Origin: Lactobacillus sp. UCMA15818
GTDB lineage: Bacteria > Bacillota > Bacilli > Lactobacillales > Lactobacillaceae
Length of the DNA stretch: 59,560 bases
Assembly: GCF_030400225.1 (NCBI RefSeq)
Contig: NZ_VJYB01000011.1
Coordinates: 1-59,560, forward strand
Reading direction: 5' to 3'
Part shown: piece by piece, positions 26,533 through 36,116 of the stretch
Layout: every line of letters begins with the position of its first letter
Numbering within the stretch: the first letter of the stretch is position 1
The notes under the pieces: generated by a model
Seen by the model: the letters and a program-made list of their open reading frames with translations, nothing else
Told to the model about the DNA's origin: nothing
The model's database searches: none
Translations under genes and position numbers: made by a program

Positions 26533-27553
26533 GGCAGACTGTAAAATTTAAGTTGAACATTTAAATGGACAGAAAAACCCATCAAGGTCTTTAATGGTGT
26601 TACCACACAATCCATTAGAAAGAAGGACCTTGATGAGCACCACTATTTTATTATTCCAGAACCGTGTTGTCATTGAAACGCTTCATAATGAAGGACGTCC
26701 CTTGCGATACATCTTTAACGAACTTCACCGACTAAATGGTGAGTACCAGGCTGAGCTAGCGCAAACTGACTTTGAACGAAAGGTTAGTCAACGGGGGCGG
26801 AAGTCTTCGCTCACTAAAAACCTTAAACACTTGATCGAGGAAAAGATTCAAGTCCAGAAGTGGTCCCCTGAACGAGTTGCCCATGTGGTGGGGATTGCCT
26901 ACAAGACGGTCTATAACTGGATTAATCAAGGATGGCTTGATATACAGTTGCCCGATTTGCCTGATCATGGAATTCGTCGTCATCATGCTAAAGAAAAGCG
27001 TGGTACGTTCAATCACGGCCGCTCCATTGAGGAGCGGCCTCATAAAGTCGAAACTCGCCAGGAATTCGGCCACTTTGAAGCTGATACCGTACTTTCTGGT
27101 AAACGTAAAGGTCAAGCTGTGGCTACTTTTGTGGAGCGTAAGAGTCGCCTGACAATTCTTAAACGGCTCCATGGTCGCGACAGTCAGTCCATGACTCAAG
27201 CCGTACTTGAACTAGCTAGTCAACTTCAAGACAAGCTCAAGACGCTTACCGTAGATCATGGTAAAGAGTTCGCTAACTATCAGACAATTGAACGGCGAAC
27301 TGGTACACAGGTTTATTTTGCCCATGCCTATTCACCGCTTGAAAGAGGCAGTAATGAGAACCGTAACCGAGTTTTGCGGCGCTTTATTCCCAAAGGCCAA
27401 GCCATTGAAGAACTAAGTGATTACCAACTGGTTCAAATTAATTGGTATCTGAATTCACGGCCACTTAAATGTCTTAATTGGCATACACCAATCGAGATCT
27501 TCTTGCTTAATTTACGTCATTAAATTCGTTCAAATTATTTCTTGCAATCTGCC
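26533..27553 (+). mobile_element. Second IS30-family element (about 1.02 kb)
   Basis: Ends GGCAGACTGTAAAAT (left) and the inverse of GGCAGATTGCAAGAAAT (right) enclose a transposase different from the ISLpl1-like one. An ATCAAGGTC/GACCTTGAT hairpin precedes the start. It was inserted into, or recombined with, an ISLpl1 copy, whose left end remains on its right side. Confidence 0.85.
26633..27523 (+). CDS. IS30-family transposase with shortened N-terminal HTH
   Basis: The ATG at 26633 (MSTTILLFQNRVVIETLHNE) follows AGAAGGACCTTG. The DDE core is complete: FEADTVLSG, LTVDHGKEFAN and LERGSNENRNRVLRRFIPKG. In the N-terminal HTH the sequence runs RPLRYIFNELHRLNGEYQAE. Compared with relatives, about a dozen residues between RYI and FNELHR seem deleted, which would remove the recognition helix. 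The element may therefore be inactive. Confidence 0.85.
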   Translation: MSTTILLFQNRVVIETLHNEGRPLRYIFNELHRLNGEYQAELAQTDFERKVSQRGRKSSLTKNLKHLIEEKIQVQKWSPERVAHVVGIAYKTVYNWINQGWLDIQLPDLPDHGIRRHHAKEKRGTFNHGRSIEERPHKVETRQEFGHFEADTVLSGKRKGQAVATFVERKSRLTILKRLHGRDSQSMTQAVLELASQLQDKLKTLTVDHGKEFANYQTIERRTGTQVYFAHAYSPLERGSNENRNRVLRRFIPKGQAIEELSDYQLVQINWYLNSRPLKCLNWHTPIEIFLLNLRH

Positions 27554-27770
27554 ATTCATAAGAAATTGTTGACGGTGATCGGTTCAGCCGAACGCCCATT
27601 TGGATATTGGACAGCCCTAGTTCACAAAAGGTTTCGATTTTAATTCGTTCAGAATAGGTTATACTAGACAAAAGATCAGCTCCTAAAAGATGGGTTTGTG
27701 GTAAACACCATTTTAAAGGAAGCTGATCTTTTTTGTCCGAACAGCGTTCGGATTAATTTTACAATCTACC
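27554..27770 (-). mobile_element. ISLpl1-like left-end remnant
   Basis: This is the exact reverse complement of the first 217 or so bases of the element at 10221, including the terminal repeat at 27751-27770, the hairpin and the first transposase codons. It is cut by the second IS30 element and lies directly against the parB-like stop codon. Confidence 0.88.
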
Positions 27771-27779
27771 ATATAAAGG

Positions 27780-28058
27780 TTATTTCTCGTTTTCTTTGAT
27801 CATTAGTAATATTGTTTCTTTTTGGCGTTGCGATACATTATTGTCCAGATAAACCTCACACATTTGTTTAACTAAATCATACATTTTTGTGTTTGTAACA
27901 ATGGACATACTTTTGATTAAATCATAAACTGGTGGATCAACTTTAATTGTTTTTCGTTCAGTAGCTTTATATTCTTTTTTTATTGACAAGTCTCTACTAA
28001 CATCAGCAGTGTTTTTGATATTCGGTTGTACATTATTATCCCTTTTCAGTAAAGCCAT
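27780..28058 (-). CDS. ParB-like / CopG-type plasmid partition protein, 92 aa
   Basis: A small basic protein whose central part (YKATERKTIKVDPPVYDLIK) resembles a ribbon-helix-helix DNA-binding strand followed by helices (NTKMYDLVKQMCEVYLD). Its start overlaps the parA stop by 23 bp, as in other par operons where a small RHH protein binds the centromere. Assigned from position and fold pattern, not from strong family identity. Confidence 0.7.
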   Translation of the reverse strand: MALLKRDNNVQPNIKNTADVSRDLSIKKEYKATERKTIKVDPPVYDLIKSMSIVTNTKMYDLVKQMCEVYLDNNVSQRQKETILLMIKENEK

Positions 28059-28941
28059 CTAATTTCAACTTCTTTCCCTTTTCAGTTAGTCTATTCCCAT
28101 TAATGAATTCATGTTCATAATGGAAACCTTCAACATCTCCAGTGCTTTCAAACGATTCAATACGTTTTAGAAGTTCATTAAATATATCAGCATACAGTGA
28201 AAATATTCGCTTATCATGATAATCTTCAAATTGAACCCCTTGAGCTGTATACCATTCTAATCTGGCATGGTTATTAATAATATTATTAAATACATTATCA
28301 CGTCCAAAATATTCAATAGTTTCATCAACTATTTTTTGCTGTAGAGGCCTACGTGCCTGCAATAAGACTGGTAACACACCAGCAACTTGTACATTGATTA
28401 AATCTCCAAAATCATTAACTAGTGTTTGTAAATATGTAAGTATTAAGCGTTTTGAACCATCAAAAGAGAATTGTTGGGTCTCTTGAATAACGATAACGTA
28501 ATCAGCACAAACCATTGCATTATCAACTTTAATATCCGTTGATGGTGGAACATCAATAAAAATGAAGTCGTAAGAATCTTTTATTTTGTCTAAAAGCTTT
28601 TTCAGATAAAATGTTTTGTCAGCTAATGATTTAAATTTTTTGTCTAAAAACTCTGTATAGTTACGCATATCATAATCGCAACCAATCATATCAATTTTAG
28701 GTGATAAATTAACAATGCCTAGAGATAAATCTTCTTTTTCTAAACAAGCCATTAATGTATTCGGTATTTCAGGATTTCCAAATGTTTTTGACAAGAATTG
28801 AGTTGCATTTCCTTGTAGATCAGTATCTATAACTAGAACTTTTTTATTAAATATAGTAGCAGCTACTATAGCTTCCATTACAGTATCAGTTGTTTTTCCT
28901 ACTCCGCCCTTTTGCTGGGCATTTATGATCGTATATGTCAT
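28036..28941 (-). CDS. parA: ParA-family partition ATPase, 301 aa
   Basis: Deviant Walker A KGGVGKTTDTV (about residues 11-21), switch region DTDLQGNATQF and Walker B FIFIDVPPS are all present. There is no N-terminal HTH, as in type Ib ParA proteins that are regulated by their small partner. The ATG at 28941 follows GGAGGTGGCATA. A promoter lies at 28972-29000 and purine-rich repeats upstream probably act as centromere. It moves plasmid copies to daughter cells. Confidence 0.92.
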   Translation of the reverse strand: MTYTIINAQQKGGVGKTTDTVMEAIVAATIFNKKVLVIDTDLQGNATQFLSKTFGNPEIPNTLMACLEKEDLSLGIVNLSPKIDMIGCDYDMRNYTEFLDKKFKSLADKTFYLKKLLDKIKDSYDFIFIDVPPSTDIKVDNAMVCADYVIVIQETQQFSFDGSKRLILTYLQTLVNDFGDLINVQVAGVLPVLLQARRPLQQKIVDETIEYFGRDNVFNNIINNHARLEWYTAQGVQFEDYHDKRIFSLYADIFNELLKRIESFESTGDVEGFHYEHEFINGNRLTEKGKKLKLDGFTEKG

Positions 28942-28971
28942 TATGCCACCTCCAAAAATAAATATAACTCA

Positions 28972-29000
28972 ATTATAAGGGAATGTAAAATAAAATGTAA
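28972..29000 (-). promoter_or_regulatory. Promoter of the par operon
   Basis: On the minus strand TTACAT, a 17-bp spacer and TATAAT lie 31 bp upstream of the parA ATG. Confidence 0.7.
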
Positions 29001-29028
29001 TAAATCTCCTTTTGATATTTTTGTCTAA

Positions 29029-29283
29029 AGGAGAAAAGGAGAATAGTCTCTTAGGAGAAAAAGAGAATAAGAGACTAGGAGAATAATACACTAAGAGAAA
29101 AGGAGATTAGGAGAAAAGGAGACTTTTCGGCTTGTAATTGTTCTTAGATAGGCTTTTTTAATAAAAAAAGGAGAAAAGGAGATTAGGAGAAAAGGAGAAT
29201 AGTCTCTTAAGAGAAAAAGAGATTAGGAGAAAAAGAGATTAGGAGAATAAGAGATTAGTACACTTTTTGTAAAAAGGAGATTT
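29029..29283. repeat. Purine-rich direct-repeat arrays (candidate parS/iterons)
   Basis: Two blocks (29029-29124 and 29167-29283) are built from tandem copies of a degenerate unit such as TTAGGAGAAAAGGAGA. They also carry AGTCTCTTA and AAGAGACTA inserts that form short inverted repeats. They are separated by about 40 bp containing GGCTTTTTTAATAAAAAA. Position directly upstream of parA suggests the partition centromere. Origin iterons are an alternative, since no rep gene is seen. Confidence 0.75.
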
Positions 29284-29299
29284 TTTGCATTTTAGCTTT

Positions 29300-30275
29300 A
29301 CAAAAAGGCTGTAAGGGTGTATATTTTAAGCATAGAAAAAAGGCTATCTCAAAAGAGATAACCTTCATAAAAAGAAAAGCCACCTGATATTGGCGTATCA
29401 GACAGCAACCAAATTCAATATTATGTAGTTGTATTATACAATATTTTACCGATATTGTAAATGTGTGTGATTTCAAAGACTTAGGAGACAAGCTAAGTAG
29501 GTAATGCTAGTATATTGTAGGTTTCATATTTCGATATGTGACAGCTGCTTACAGTTGAAAGTAATTCAAGTAGACAAGTCGTGAACTCAGCGACTACTTC
29601 ACAAAAAAAATTGAGTGCTCTTAAGATTGAACAATCCAGTTTTAAGGGCAAGCTTGACCTTGCTTGTAGGCTAGAAACTACTATTAAAAGGTTGGTGGTA
29701 AAACGGTAGAAATACAGAATCATGTAACTGTCATGATCGAACAAATAAAAATAATGATTATGACGTCTGCTAGGGCGTTTTTTAGTAGATAGATACGCAG
29801 TTGAAAGTTACATGATTAGCAGAAATGCTAGAAATTGATTGTTAAATGAGTGACGACTATACTTCGAGAAAGTAAAGTAGATTAAATTTTTCTCTTTCAA
29901 AAACAAGGGAAAAATTTTGCTTTCGTTCAGAACTACCATCTCAAAAGTAAAGCAGTCTACATTCCAGTTGTCAATGAATATTGTTGAATATATTGAAAAA
30001 ATTTGAACAAATATATAATGAAATTCACAAAGTCAAAAGGTTGTTAAATTAAGTAGTTTAGAGGTATACCAATTTATGTTTAGTTTGTGAAAAAATAGAA
30101 TGAATTAAATTGTTAGATAGAGGTTGGTAATAGGGATATAGTTACTTTTTCTAATCGGGATTATGTAAACTTTTAAATTTCAACAGAATAAAAATTCAAT
30201 ACATTGTATAAAGATAGTAAGTTTATTTTTCATTTTTTTTATATGGAAATTATAACGTAGAAAGGGGGTTAGAAG
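29300..30275. other. Long AT-rich non-coding tract, possible origin or leader region
   Basis: No convincing gene is present in nearly 1 kb between the par repeats and the Fic gene. Visible structure: a GGTTATCTC-AAAA-type hairpin (GGCTATCTC / GAGATAACC, 29342-29363), a CTGATA-TTGGCG-TATCAG type palindrome (29384-29401), a GCCCTAGC/GCTAGGGC-like element near 29770 and an AT-rich tract at 30000-30250. It could hold a replication origin whose initiator is lost or outside the window, or be a decayed backbone. Confidence 0.45.
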
Positions 30276-30980
30276 ATGAATGAAATACAAAAGTATATCG
30301 ATAAGTATTGTTTTACTTCTGAAGAGAACCGACGTTTTGCACGCTCGAATTTTACAAAGTTAGTGCATACGAATGCTCGTTTTGAGGGGGTTAATACCAC
30401 TTTACCGCAAACACAAACTATTATGGATGGTATGAGTGTTGCAGGGGTGCCAGTAGAAGATGTTTTAACTATTGTTAATTTAAAGCGTGGTTGGCAGTAT
30501 GTGACTGTCCAAGATGAACCTTTAACGTTAGCAATGGAAAAGCAGATTAACAAAATTGTGGCGGCGGAAGATGCCTTAGTTCCTGGTGATTTACGACAGG
30601 GTCAAGGTGGGGTTAATTTAGGTGGTGAAGAATTTTTTGAACCACCATTAATTGATGAACAACAGGAACAAGTTTTTTTACAAAAAATATTGACTGATTC
30701 ACAGATAACAACTACTGATAAGGCTCTGACAGTCATGTATCATAATATGCGCCAACAAATCTTTTGGGATGGTAACAAAAGAACAGCTACTTTAAGTGCT
30801 AATAAAATTATGATTGATGGTGGTGCTGGTTTGATTAACGTTCCTTTGGATAAGTGGGATAAATGGAATGAGTTAATTGCTGATTATTATCGTACCAATG
30901 ATATGACAAAAATTAAACAGTGGACGTATGATAATGCTATTCAAGGTTTAGATGTGCGAAAAAACAAAGAAAAAGATTAA
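30276..30980 (+). CDS. Fic/DOC-family protein with non-canonical active site, 234 aa
   Basis: The N-terminal part holds an inhibitory-helix-like NARFEGVNTTLPQT. The Fic core is QIFWDGNKRTATLSANKIMI (Q161 to about 180). The DGNKR phosphate-binding loop is intact, but the catalytic His of HPFxDGNxR is Gln here. An AGAAAGGGGGTTAGAAG site precedes the ATG. The 69-aa frame beginning at 30952 overlaps its 3' end. AMPylation activity is doubtful; an inactive or altered-chemistry Fic is possible. Confidence 0.85.
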   Translation: MNEIQKYIDKYCFTSEENRRFARSNFTKLVHTNARFEGVNTTLPQTQTIMDGMSVAGVPVEDVLTIVNLKRGWQYVTVQDEPLTLAMEKQINKIVAAEDALVPGDLRQGQGGVNLGGEEFFEPPLIDEQQEQVFLQKILTDSQITTTDKALTVMYHNMRQQIFWDGNKRTATLSANKIMIDGGAGLINVPLDKWDKWNELIADYYRTNDMTKIKQWTYDNAIQGLDVRKNKEKD

Positions 30981-31161
30981 CCCAGATTTGAAACAACCCA
31001 GAGTTAAAAAAGAACAGCTAAATAGGTTGGGATATAAAGATACTGATATTGATTATTTGATACTAAGCCAATTAATTGCGAAGAAATATCCATGAAATTA
31101 GTTAGTCAAAAACGTATCACGACCAAAAAAAACAAAATAAATAAAATCAAGTGGAAATTGA
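30952..31161 (+). CDS. Possible small basic protein overlapping the Fic gene, 69 aa
   Basis: The frame from the ATG at 30952 (MCEKTKKKINPDLKQPRVKK) overlaps the Fic 3' end by 29 bp. It contains a helix-rich GYKDTDIDYLILSQLIAEEI and ends in a basic tail. A weak AAGG lies upstream. It could be the Fic partner or antitoxin, but no family is recognised. Confidence 0.4.
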
Positions 31162-31195
31162 ATTAAACGTAATAATATTAATTGGAGAATAAATA

Positions 31196-31716
31196 GTGAA
31201 AAATAGAACAGTAGGCATTTGGTTAGCAATCATTGGTGAATTTTTTTGGGGCGCTGCAGGGACGGTAGCTCAATTTTTATTTAATAATTATAGTCTATCT
31301 CCACAGTGGTTGGTAGGTATAAGATTATTAACATCAGGTTTTTTACTATTGGCGTTTGTATTATTTATTAAAAAGGAGCCTATATTAAATATTTGGCAAA
31401 ATAAAAATAGTGTTATGTTACTGTTAGCCTTTTCATTTTTGGGAATGCTTCCATCACAGTTCACATATTTTATGGCAATTAAGTATGGGAATGCTGCAAC
31501 TGCTACTATTTTACAATTCACTGGTCCACTGTTCATTATAATTTTTATTGCATTAAGACAATTAAAGTTTCCCCGTAGAATAGACTGTATTTCAATTATT
31601 ATTGCAATGATCGGTACAATTTTGTTGGTAACCAAAGGACATTTAAATACATTATCTTTAGCACCTATGGCTGTTTTTTGGGGGTTATTGGCTGGACTTA
31701 GTCAAGCGTCCTATAC
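31196..31716 (+). pseudogene. EamA/DMT-family transporter, interrupted by the Tn3 transposon
   Basis: Five to six helices of a DMT permease start at the GTG at 31196 (MKNRTVGIWLAIIGEFFWGA) after ATTGGAGAAT. The frame is cut after SQASYT by the transposon end. Removing the transposon and one TATAC copy, it continues at 40154 with LVPKKLLSDFSSL, the expected family sequence, before a second breakpoint near 40190 joins it to an FtsX-like fragment on the opposite strand. About 185 of 300 residues survive. Confidence 0.88.
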
Positions 31717-31843
31717 GGGGTTAATGGAACATCCATACGAAAAGTAGCGGTAGGAAGCCGAACACTCAGAATGTTTGTTATCTGAATATACGGTTTTCTA
31801 CCGCTATTTTAAAATTCGTATTGGTTACGGACCTACTGATTCC

Positions 31844-32263
31844 TCAGAGGTTACCGACTTTTGCTAAGTCAATAATCTGCTGCTCAATTTGATCTCTGAC
31901 CTTCCGAAAAACTACTATTCTATCCTGTTCGGATCCAGCTGCTAAAGCCGGGTCTGGAAGTGGCCAATGCTTTTTCTTGACCGTTGGTGGGGTGACTGGA
32001 CAGCGATCACGAGCGTCTCCACATAAGGTGACAACTAGGTCACTGTGAAGCAAATAATCGGGATCAATTAACTTTGATGTTTGCTGGGAAATATCTATTC
32101 CTTTTTCAGCCATAACTTTAACAGCCAATGGATTCAAGCCATGCACCTCGACTCCCGCACTGGCAACGCGCCAATCATTGCCTAAAATTTTTTTAGCGAA
32201 TCCTTCAGCCATTTGACTTCGACAAGCATTTCCAGTACATAGAAAATAAATTTGTGTCATCAT
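31844..32263 (-). CDS. arsC: Arsenate reductase, thioredoxin-coupled, 139 aa
   Basis: Low-molecular-weight phosphatase fold with the P-loop CTGNACRS (catalytic Cys about 10) and the redox pair in [11 protein letters not shown] (about 82 and 89), the signature of pI258-type ArsC. It reduces arsenate to arsenite for export by ArsB, recycled by thioredoxin; a thioredoxin gene lies on the same DNA (49799). Last gene of the operon, 19 bp after arsD. Starts MMTQIYFLC; either Met may serve. Confidence 0.95.
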   Translation of the reverse strand: MMTQIYFLCTGNACRSQMAEGFAKKILGNDWRVASAGVEVHGLNPLAVKVMAEKGIDISQQTSKLIDPDYLLHSDLVVTLCGDARDRCPVTPPTVKKKHWPLPDPALAAGSEQDRIVVFRKVRDQIEQQIIDLAKVGNL

Positions 32264-32282
32264 TAATCCTCCATCTAAACTA

Positions 32283-32618
32283 TTAGTGAACCAAAGCAGC
32301 TACTAAATCCATGTCTAAGTAACTGCTAAACTCGTTAATGGTTGGGTATTCACCGGTTTTTACCAACTGACCATCCACTAACGTAATTGGTAAAGCATTT
32401 ATACCCTGACGTTTTAGTTCTTGGGCAACAATCGGATTTCGAACAAAGGCATCGGGGTTCTGGGCTAAATTACGACGAATGAACATGGCCTGCCCCTGTG
32501 CATTCACACTGACATACCGCTGAATGGCCGTTGTTTGAATCAATTCCTTATCAACGCTGGGACCACAAACACCGGTTGAACAACACATTGCTGGTTCAAA
32601 AAGCTCTATTTTTTTCAT
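32283..32618 (-). CDS. arsD: Arsenite metallochaperone and weak repressor, 111 aa
   Basis: Starts [20 protein letters not shown]. The three Cys (12, 13, 18) needed to hand arsenite to ArsA are present. The ATG at 32618 is preferred because GGAG lies 8 bp upstream; a start five codons earlier would overlap that site. It sits between arsB and arsC, unlike the more usual arsR-arsD-arsA-arsB order. Confidence 0.93.
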   Translation of the reverse strand: MKKIELFEPAMCCSTGVCGPSVDKELIQTTAIQRYVSVNAQGQAMFIRRNLAQNPDAFVRNPIVAQELKRQGINALPITLVDGQLVKTGEYPTINEFSSYLDMDLVAALVH

Positions 32619-32654
32619 TCTATTCATCTCCAAAGTAATTGTGATTTATATTTT

Positions 32655-33950
32655 CTAACCAAAAATCGATAATGATAACCAGAGGCCACATAGGGTAATA
32701 AACAACACTGGGATCGTGGTTACAATTCCAATTTTAAAATAAGTCCCCCATTTAATTTTAACTCCCTTTTGAGCTAACACATGTAGCCAGACTAATGTAG
32801 CCAAAGAGCCAATTGGGGTAATCTTAGGTCCCAAATCTGAGCCGATTATGTTTGCGTACACTAACGTATGATGGATGAGCCCTGAAACGTCAGCGCCTTT
32901 GATTGATAGTGCATTAATCATGACGGTCGGCATGTTATTCATTAATGACGATAAAAGTGCTGCTAAGTAGCCCATGCCCATTGTGGCAGCAAACCGACCA
33001 CCTTTTGCGATTTCGGTAATGACACCTGATAATAATGTTGTTAGACCAACGTTCTGAAGGCCGTAGACTACGACATACATACCGATTGAGAAAAAGACAA
33101 TGTTCCAAGGAGCTCCTTTAATCGCTGCCATCGCATTAACATGGGAACTTCTTTGACCAACTATCAGAAAAATAGCCGCAATACTCAGTGCGATAAAGGA
33201 GACGGGGATTCCTAAGAAACCGCTACTAAAGTAACCAATCAATAGGAGGATTAAGACGACCCATGAAAACTTGAAAAGTCGCTGATCTTTTAGTGCAGAA
33301 CTGGGTTCCGCAACCTGAGTGGCATCAAATTTTCGTGGCAATGCTTTTCGAAAGTAAAGATACAGGATACCAATACTACCTAACAGCGAAAATAGATCAG
33401 GAATCCACATTCTTAACGCATACGCTGAAAAGGAAATTCCAAAAAAGTCTGCAGAGACAATATTTACCAAGTTACTAACAATCATTGGTAAAGAAGTGGT
33501 ATCGGCAATAAAGCCACTGGCAATAATAAAAGGGAAAACTTGCTTTTCATCAAAGTGTAAGGCACGAACCATTGCTAAAACAATGGGGGTAAGAATCAGA
33601 GCAGCCCCATCATTAGCAAAAAGGGCAGCAACGACGGCGCCTAAGGTGGTCACCAAAATAAACATGCGAATACCGTGACCGTTTGCCCAGCGAGCCATGT
33701 GTAAGGCGGCCCATTCAAAAAATCCGATTTGATCTAAAATGAGTGAAATCAGAATAATAGCCACGAAAGATAAGGTGGCATTCCAGACAATTCCGGTAAC
33801 TGTTCCAACATCTTTAAAACTCACCACGCCAAACAATAATGCTAAAATTGCACCACCAACGGCTGTCCATCCAATTGATAATCCTCTAGGTTGCCAGATA
33901 ACGAATAATAATGTGAGTAAGAAAATTCCAACGGCAAAAAAGACTTGCAT
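32655..33950 (-). CDS. arsB: ArsB-type arsenite efflux permease, 431 aa
   Basis: About 12 membrane helices in two repeats. Typical ArsB sequences include [29 protein letters not shown] and [14 protein letters not shown], plus [17 protein letters not shown] near the end. It works alone with the proton gradient or with ArsA as an ATP-driven pump. The gap to arsA is 42 bp on the same strand. Confidence 0.93.
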   Translation of the reverse strand: MQVFFAVGIFLLTLLFVIWQPRGLSIGWTAVGGAILALLFGVVSFKDVGTVTGIVWNATLSFVAIILISLILDQIGFFEWAALHMARWANGHGIRMFILVTTLGAVVAALFANDGAALILTPIVLAMVRALHFDEKQVFPFIIASGFIADTTSLPMIVSNLVNIVSADFFGISFSAYALRMWIPDLFSLLGSIGILYLYFRKALPRKFDATQVAEPSSALKDQRLFKFSWVVLILLLIGYFSSGFLGIPVSFIALSIAAIFLIVGQRSSHVNAMAAIKGAPWNIVFFSIGMYVVVYGLQNVGLTTLLSGVITEIAKGGRFAATMGMGYLAALLSSLMNNMPTVMINALSIKGADVSGLIHHTLVYANIIGSDLGPKITPIGSLATLVWLHVLAQKGVKIKWGTYFKIGIVTTIPVLFITLCGLWLSLSIFG

Positions 33951-33992
33951 GATACCTCCTAAACTGATTAATTATTTTTTTCCTTTAATTAA

Positions 33993-35726
33993 TTAAACCG
34001 TTAAAAGCGTTTTTTCGTAATTTGGTTGCCATTGCATAACAGCAAAATGATTATTCGAAAGCTCTTTTACCTGATCAATCCATTTAACTTCGCTTTGCAC
34101 TCGAGCCAGCAAACATGGATCAGTGGTTTGAGTTGCCAACATACTTTGGTTGACCACCCACCAAGTATGAGCTAGACTGGCTCGCTTCAAATCGTCATCT
34201 AACCGCATTGATTCATAAACCGGCGTGGCTTCTGGTAGCGTTACCATAACAATTTCAGTTTGCTTAGGATCTTGTAGTCTTGGTAACAGATTAACGACTG
34301 CTTGTGGGACGCTGCCGGAGGTATGGGCAACTTCTTGAGCATAGCTTTGGGTCGAGTTTAACAGTAAGAGTGTATGACCAGTCGGAGCCGTATCAACCAC
34401 AACGACGTCACTATCATTTTGGGCGACTAACTCAGCAAAAGCTCGGAAGACAGCAATTTCTTGAGTACATGGTGAACGCAAATCTTCAGCGACATAATCA
34501 ACATCATTAGACTTCATGGTCTTTTTAGCAGTAGTGAGAACTTCGTTTTGATATTCTTTTAAAGACTTTTTCTCATCAATATGGCTCACCTTGATCAGCG
34601 GACTTGTGATTTTGAAGTATTTCAAATGATCAGCTGGGTCAGTGGTAGCCAAGTGCACGGTTTTGTGTTGAGCAGCTATCTTTTGGGCAATTTGAACGGC
34701 AACGGTTGTTTTACCAACGCCACCTTTGCCCATGGTGAAGATAATTTTTTTATTTGACTGCACTAAATTCTTCACGACAACATCCAGATCAGGAAAGTGA
34801 CTAGCAGTAACCGGTTCCTCAGTGATTTGCGGCTGCTGGTCTTTCAATAGTAGTCGTAAATTAGCTAATCCCAATACGTTGTATGCTCGCAATGGGATTG
34901 CTAACTTGGGTAGCTGGTCTAAAGTGACTGGCATATTCTGCAAATCAGCTTGCTGTTGTTTAAAAATAGTCTGAGAAACTGCGTCGGTTGGCTGATTTAA
35001 GATACCGTTAATGATTAGTTGCTGGTTCTTAATGTTTAAGGCTGCCAACTCATGTGAAGCGCGTTGTGCCTCCAGAAGGGCGCCTTTTTGTGGTCGGGTA
35101 ACTAAAAACAAAGTCGTCGCTTGAGGATTGCCTAAAGTTTCAACCGCTTTTTGATACATAGCTTTCTTATCATTTAAGCCAGCTAGTTGGCCGAGACAGG
35201 ATGCACCACGATCATTCTTATCCAGGTAATTACTCCAAGCAGAAGGCAATTGCAGCATTCTTAAGGTATGGCCGGTCGGCGCGGTATCAAAAATAATATA
35301 GTCAAATTGCTGATTAATCTTGGAACTAGTTAGAAAGTTGGCAAATTCATTAAATGCAGCAATTTCAACCGTACACGAGCCTGATAATTGTTCAGCCATA
35401 TTCTGAATGGCTTCTTTGGGCAACACGCCTCGATAAGGTTGAATAACCTGCTCGCGATACTCGTTCGCAGCAATGACCGGATCAAAGTTGGCAGCAAACA
35501 AACCGGAAATGTTTGGAATCGGCTTTGGCTGATTGGTTAAACTAACTTTAAAAACGTCCTGCAAGTTACTAGCTGGATCAGTGGAAACGATCATAACTCG
35601 GTGACCAGCATCAGCTAAGCTAATTGCAGTGGCACTGGCAACCGTGGTTTTGCCAACCCCACCCTTGCCGGTAAAAAATAGGTACTTGGTTAAATTAATC
35701 TCTTGTGGCGAATACTTTTCCATCAT
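33993..35726 (-). CDS. arsA: ArsA arsenite-stimulated ATPase, 577 aa, two ATPase halves
   Basis: Two tandem P-loop halves: FFTGKGGVGKTTVASA (about 16) and FTMGKGGVGKTTVAVQ (about 330). Each has the DTAPTGHTLR/L signal-transduction motif (about 148 and 450). Metal-site Cys are visible in SGSCTVE and SPCTQE. The full two-domain form pairs with ArsB and ArsD for ATP-driven arsenite export. It starts MMEKYSPQEINLTK after AAGGAGCTGAAAA. An ArsR-type operator lies just upstream (35742-35757). Confidence 0.95.
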   Translation of the reverse strand: MMEKYSPQEINLTKYLFFTGKGGVGKTTVASATAISLADAGHRVMIVSTDPASNLQDVFKVSLTNQPKPIPNISGLFAANFDPVIAANEYREQVIQPYRGVLPKEAIQNMAEQLSGSCTVEIAAFNEFANFLTSSKINQQFDYIIFDTAPTGHTLRMLQLPSAWSNYLDKNDRGASCLGQLAGLNDKKAMYQKAVETLGNPQATTLFLVTRPQKGALLEAQRASHELAALNIKNQQLIINGILNQPTDAVSQTIFKQQQADLQNMPVTLDQLPKLAIPLRAYNVLGLANLRLLLKDQQPQITEEPVTASHFPDLDVVVKNLVQSNKKIIFTMGKGGVGKTTVAVQIAQKIAAQHKTVHLATTDPADHLKYFKITSPLIKVSHIDEKKSLKEYQNEVLTTAKKTMKSNDVDYVAEDLRSPCTQEIAVFRAFAELVAQNDSDVVVVDTAPTGHTLLLLNSTQSYAQEVAHTSGSVPQAVVNLLPRLQDPKQTEIVMVTLPEATPVYESMRLDDDLKRASLAHTWWVVNQSMLATQTTDPCLLARVQSEVKWIDQVKELSNNHFAVMQWQPNYEKTLLTV

Positions 35727-35741
35727 TTTTCAGCTCCTTAT

Positions 35742-35757
35742 ATAGACACGCGTCTAT
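35742..35757. promoter_or_regulatory. ArsR-type operator upstream of arsA
   Basis: ATAGAC-ACGC-GTCTAT, an inverted repeat of the same design as the one upstream of arsR, lies in the arsR-arsA gap. It may give a second, internally controlled start for arsABDC. Confidence 0.65.
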
Positions 35758-35774
35758 GTATTGCTTAAAAAAAC

Positions 35775-36098
35775 TTAATTGGCAACATCTTTTTCACAAT
35801 CAGACCGTTGGCAAAGGCAGTGCTCATCAGCGGCTAACAGTTGGTCGGTATTCTGTTTAAACTCTTGGACAAACCTTTTTTGTAGGGAATAGTGTTGCCA
35901 TTTCCCATCCTTTACCGCAAACACAATACCTGCATTTTGCAAAACCTTCATATGATGAGACAAAGTGGGTTGAGAAAAATCAAAATGCTGGAGGATATCA
36001 CAAGCACAAAGTGATCCACATGAAAGCAGATCAATGATTTTTAGGCGGTTCGGGTCAGCCATTGCTTTTAGCATTTGAACGTAATTTTGATAATCCAT
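35775..36098 (-). CDS. arsR: ArsR/SmtB-family arsenite-responsive repressor, 107 aa
   Basis: The winged HTH (FSQPTLSHHMKVLQNAGIV) carries the As(III)-binding motif LCACDIL in the preceding helix (classically ELCVCDL). Further Cys sit in the C-terminal tail (EHCLCQRSDC). The start MDYQNYVQML at 36098 follows GGAAGGAGAAAAA; longer starts lie in the operator. It represses the operon until arsenite binds. Confidence 0.93.
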   Translation of the reverse strand: MDYQNYVQMLKAMADPNRLKIIDLLSCGSLCACDILQHFDFSQPTLSHHMKVLQNAGIVFAVKDGKWQHYSLQKRFVQEFKQNTDQLLAADEHCLCQRSDCEKDVAN

Positions 36099-36116
36099 TT
36101 TTTCTCCTTCCATTAC

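Noticed and set aside
29029-29283. Possible CRISPR array in the purine-rich repeats
   Set aside because: Units are tandem and degenerate without unique spacers of constant length, and no cas genes are present; a centromere or iteron role fits better.
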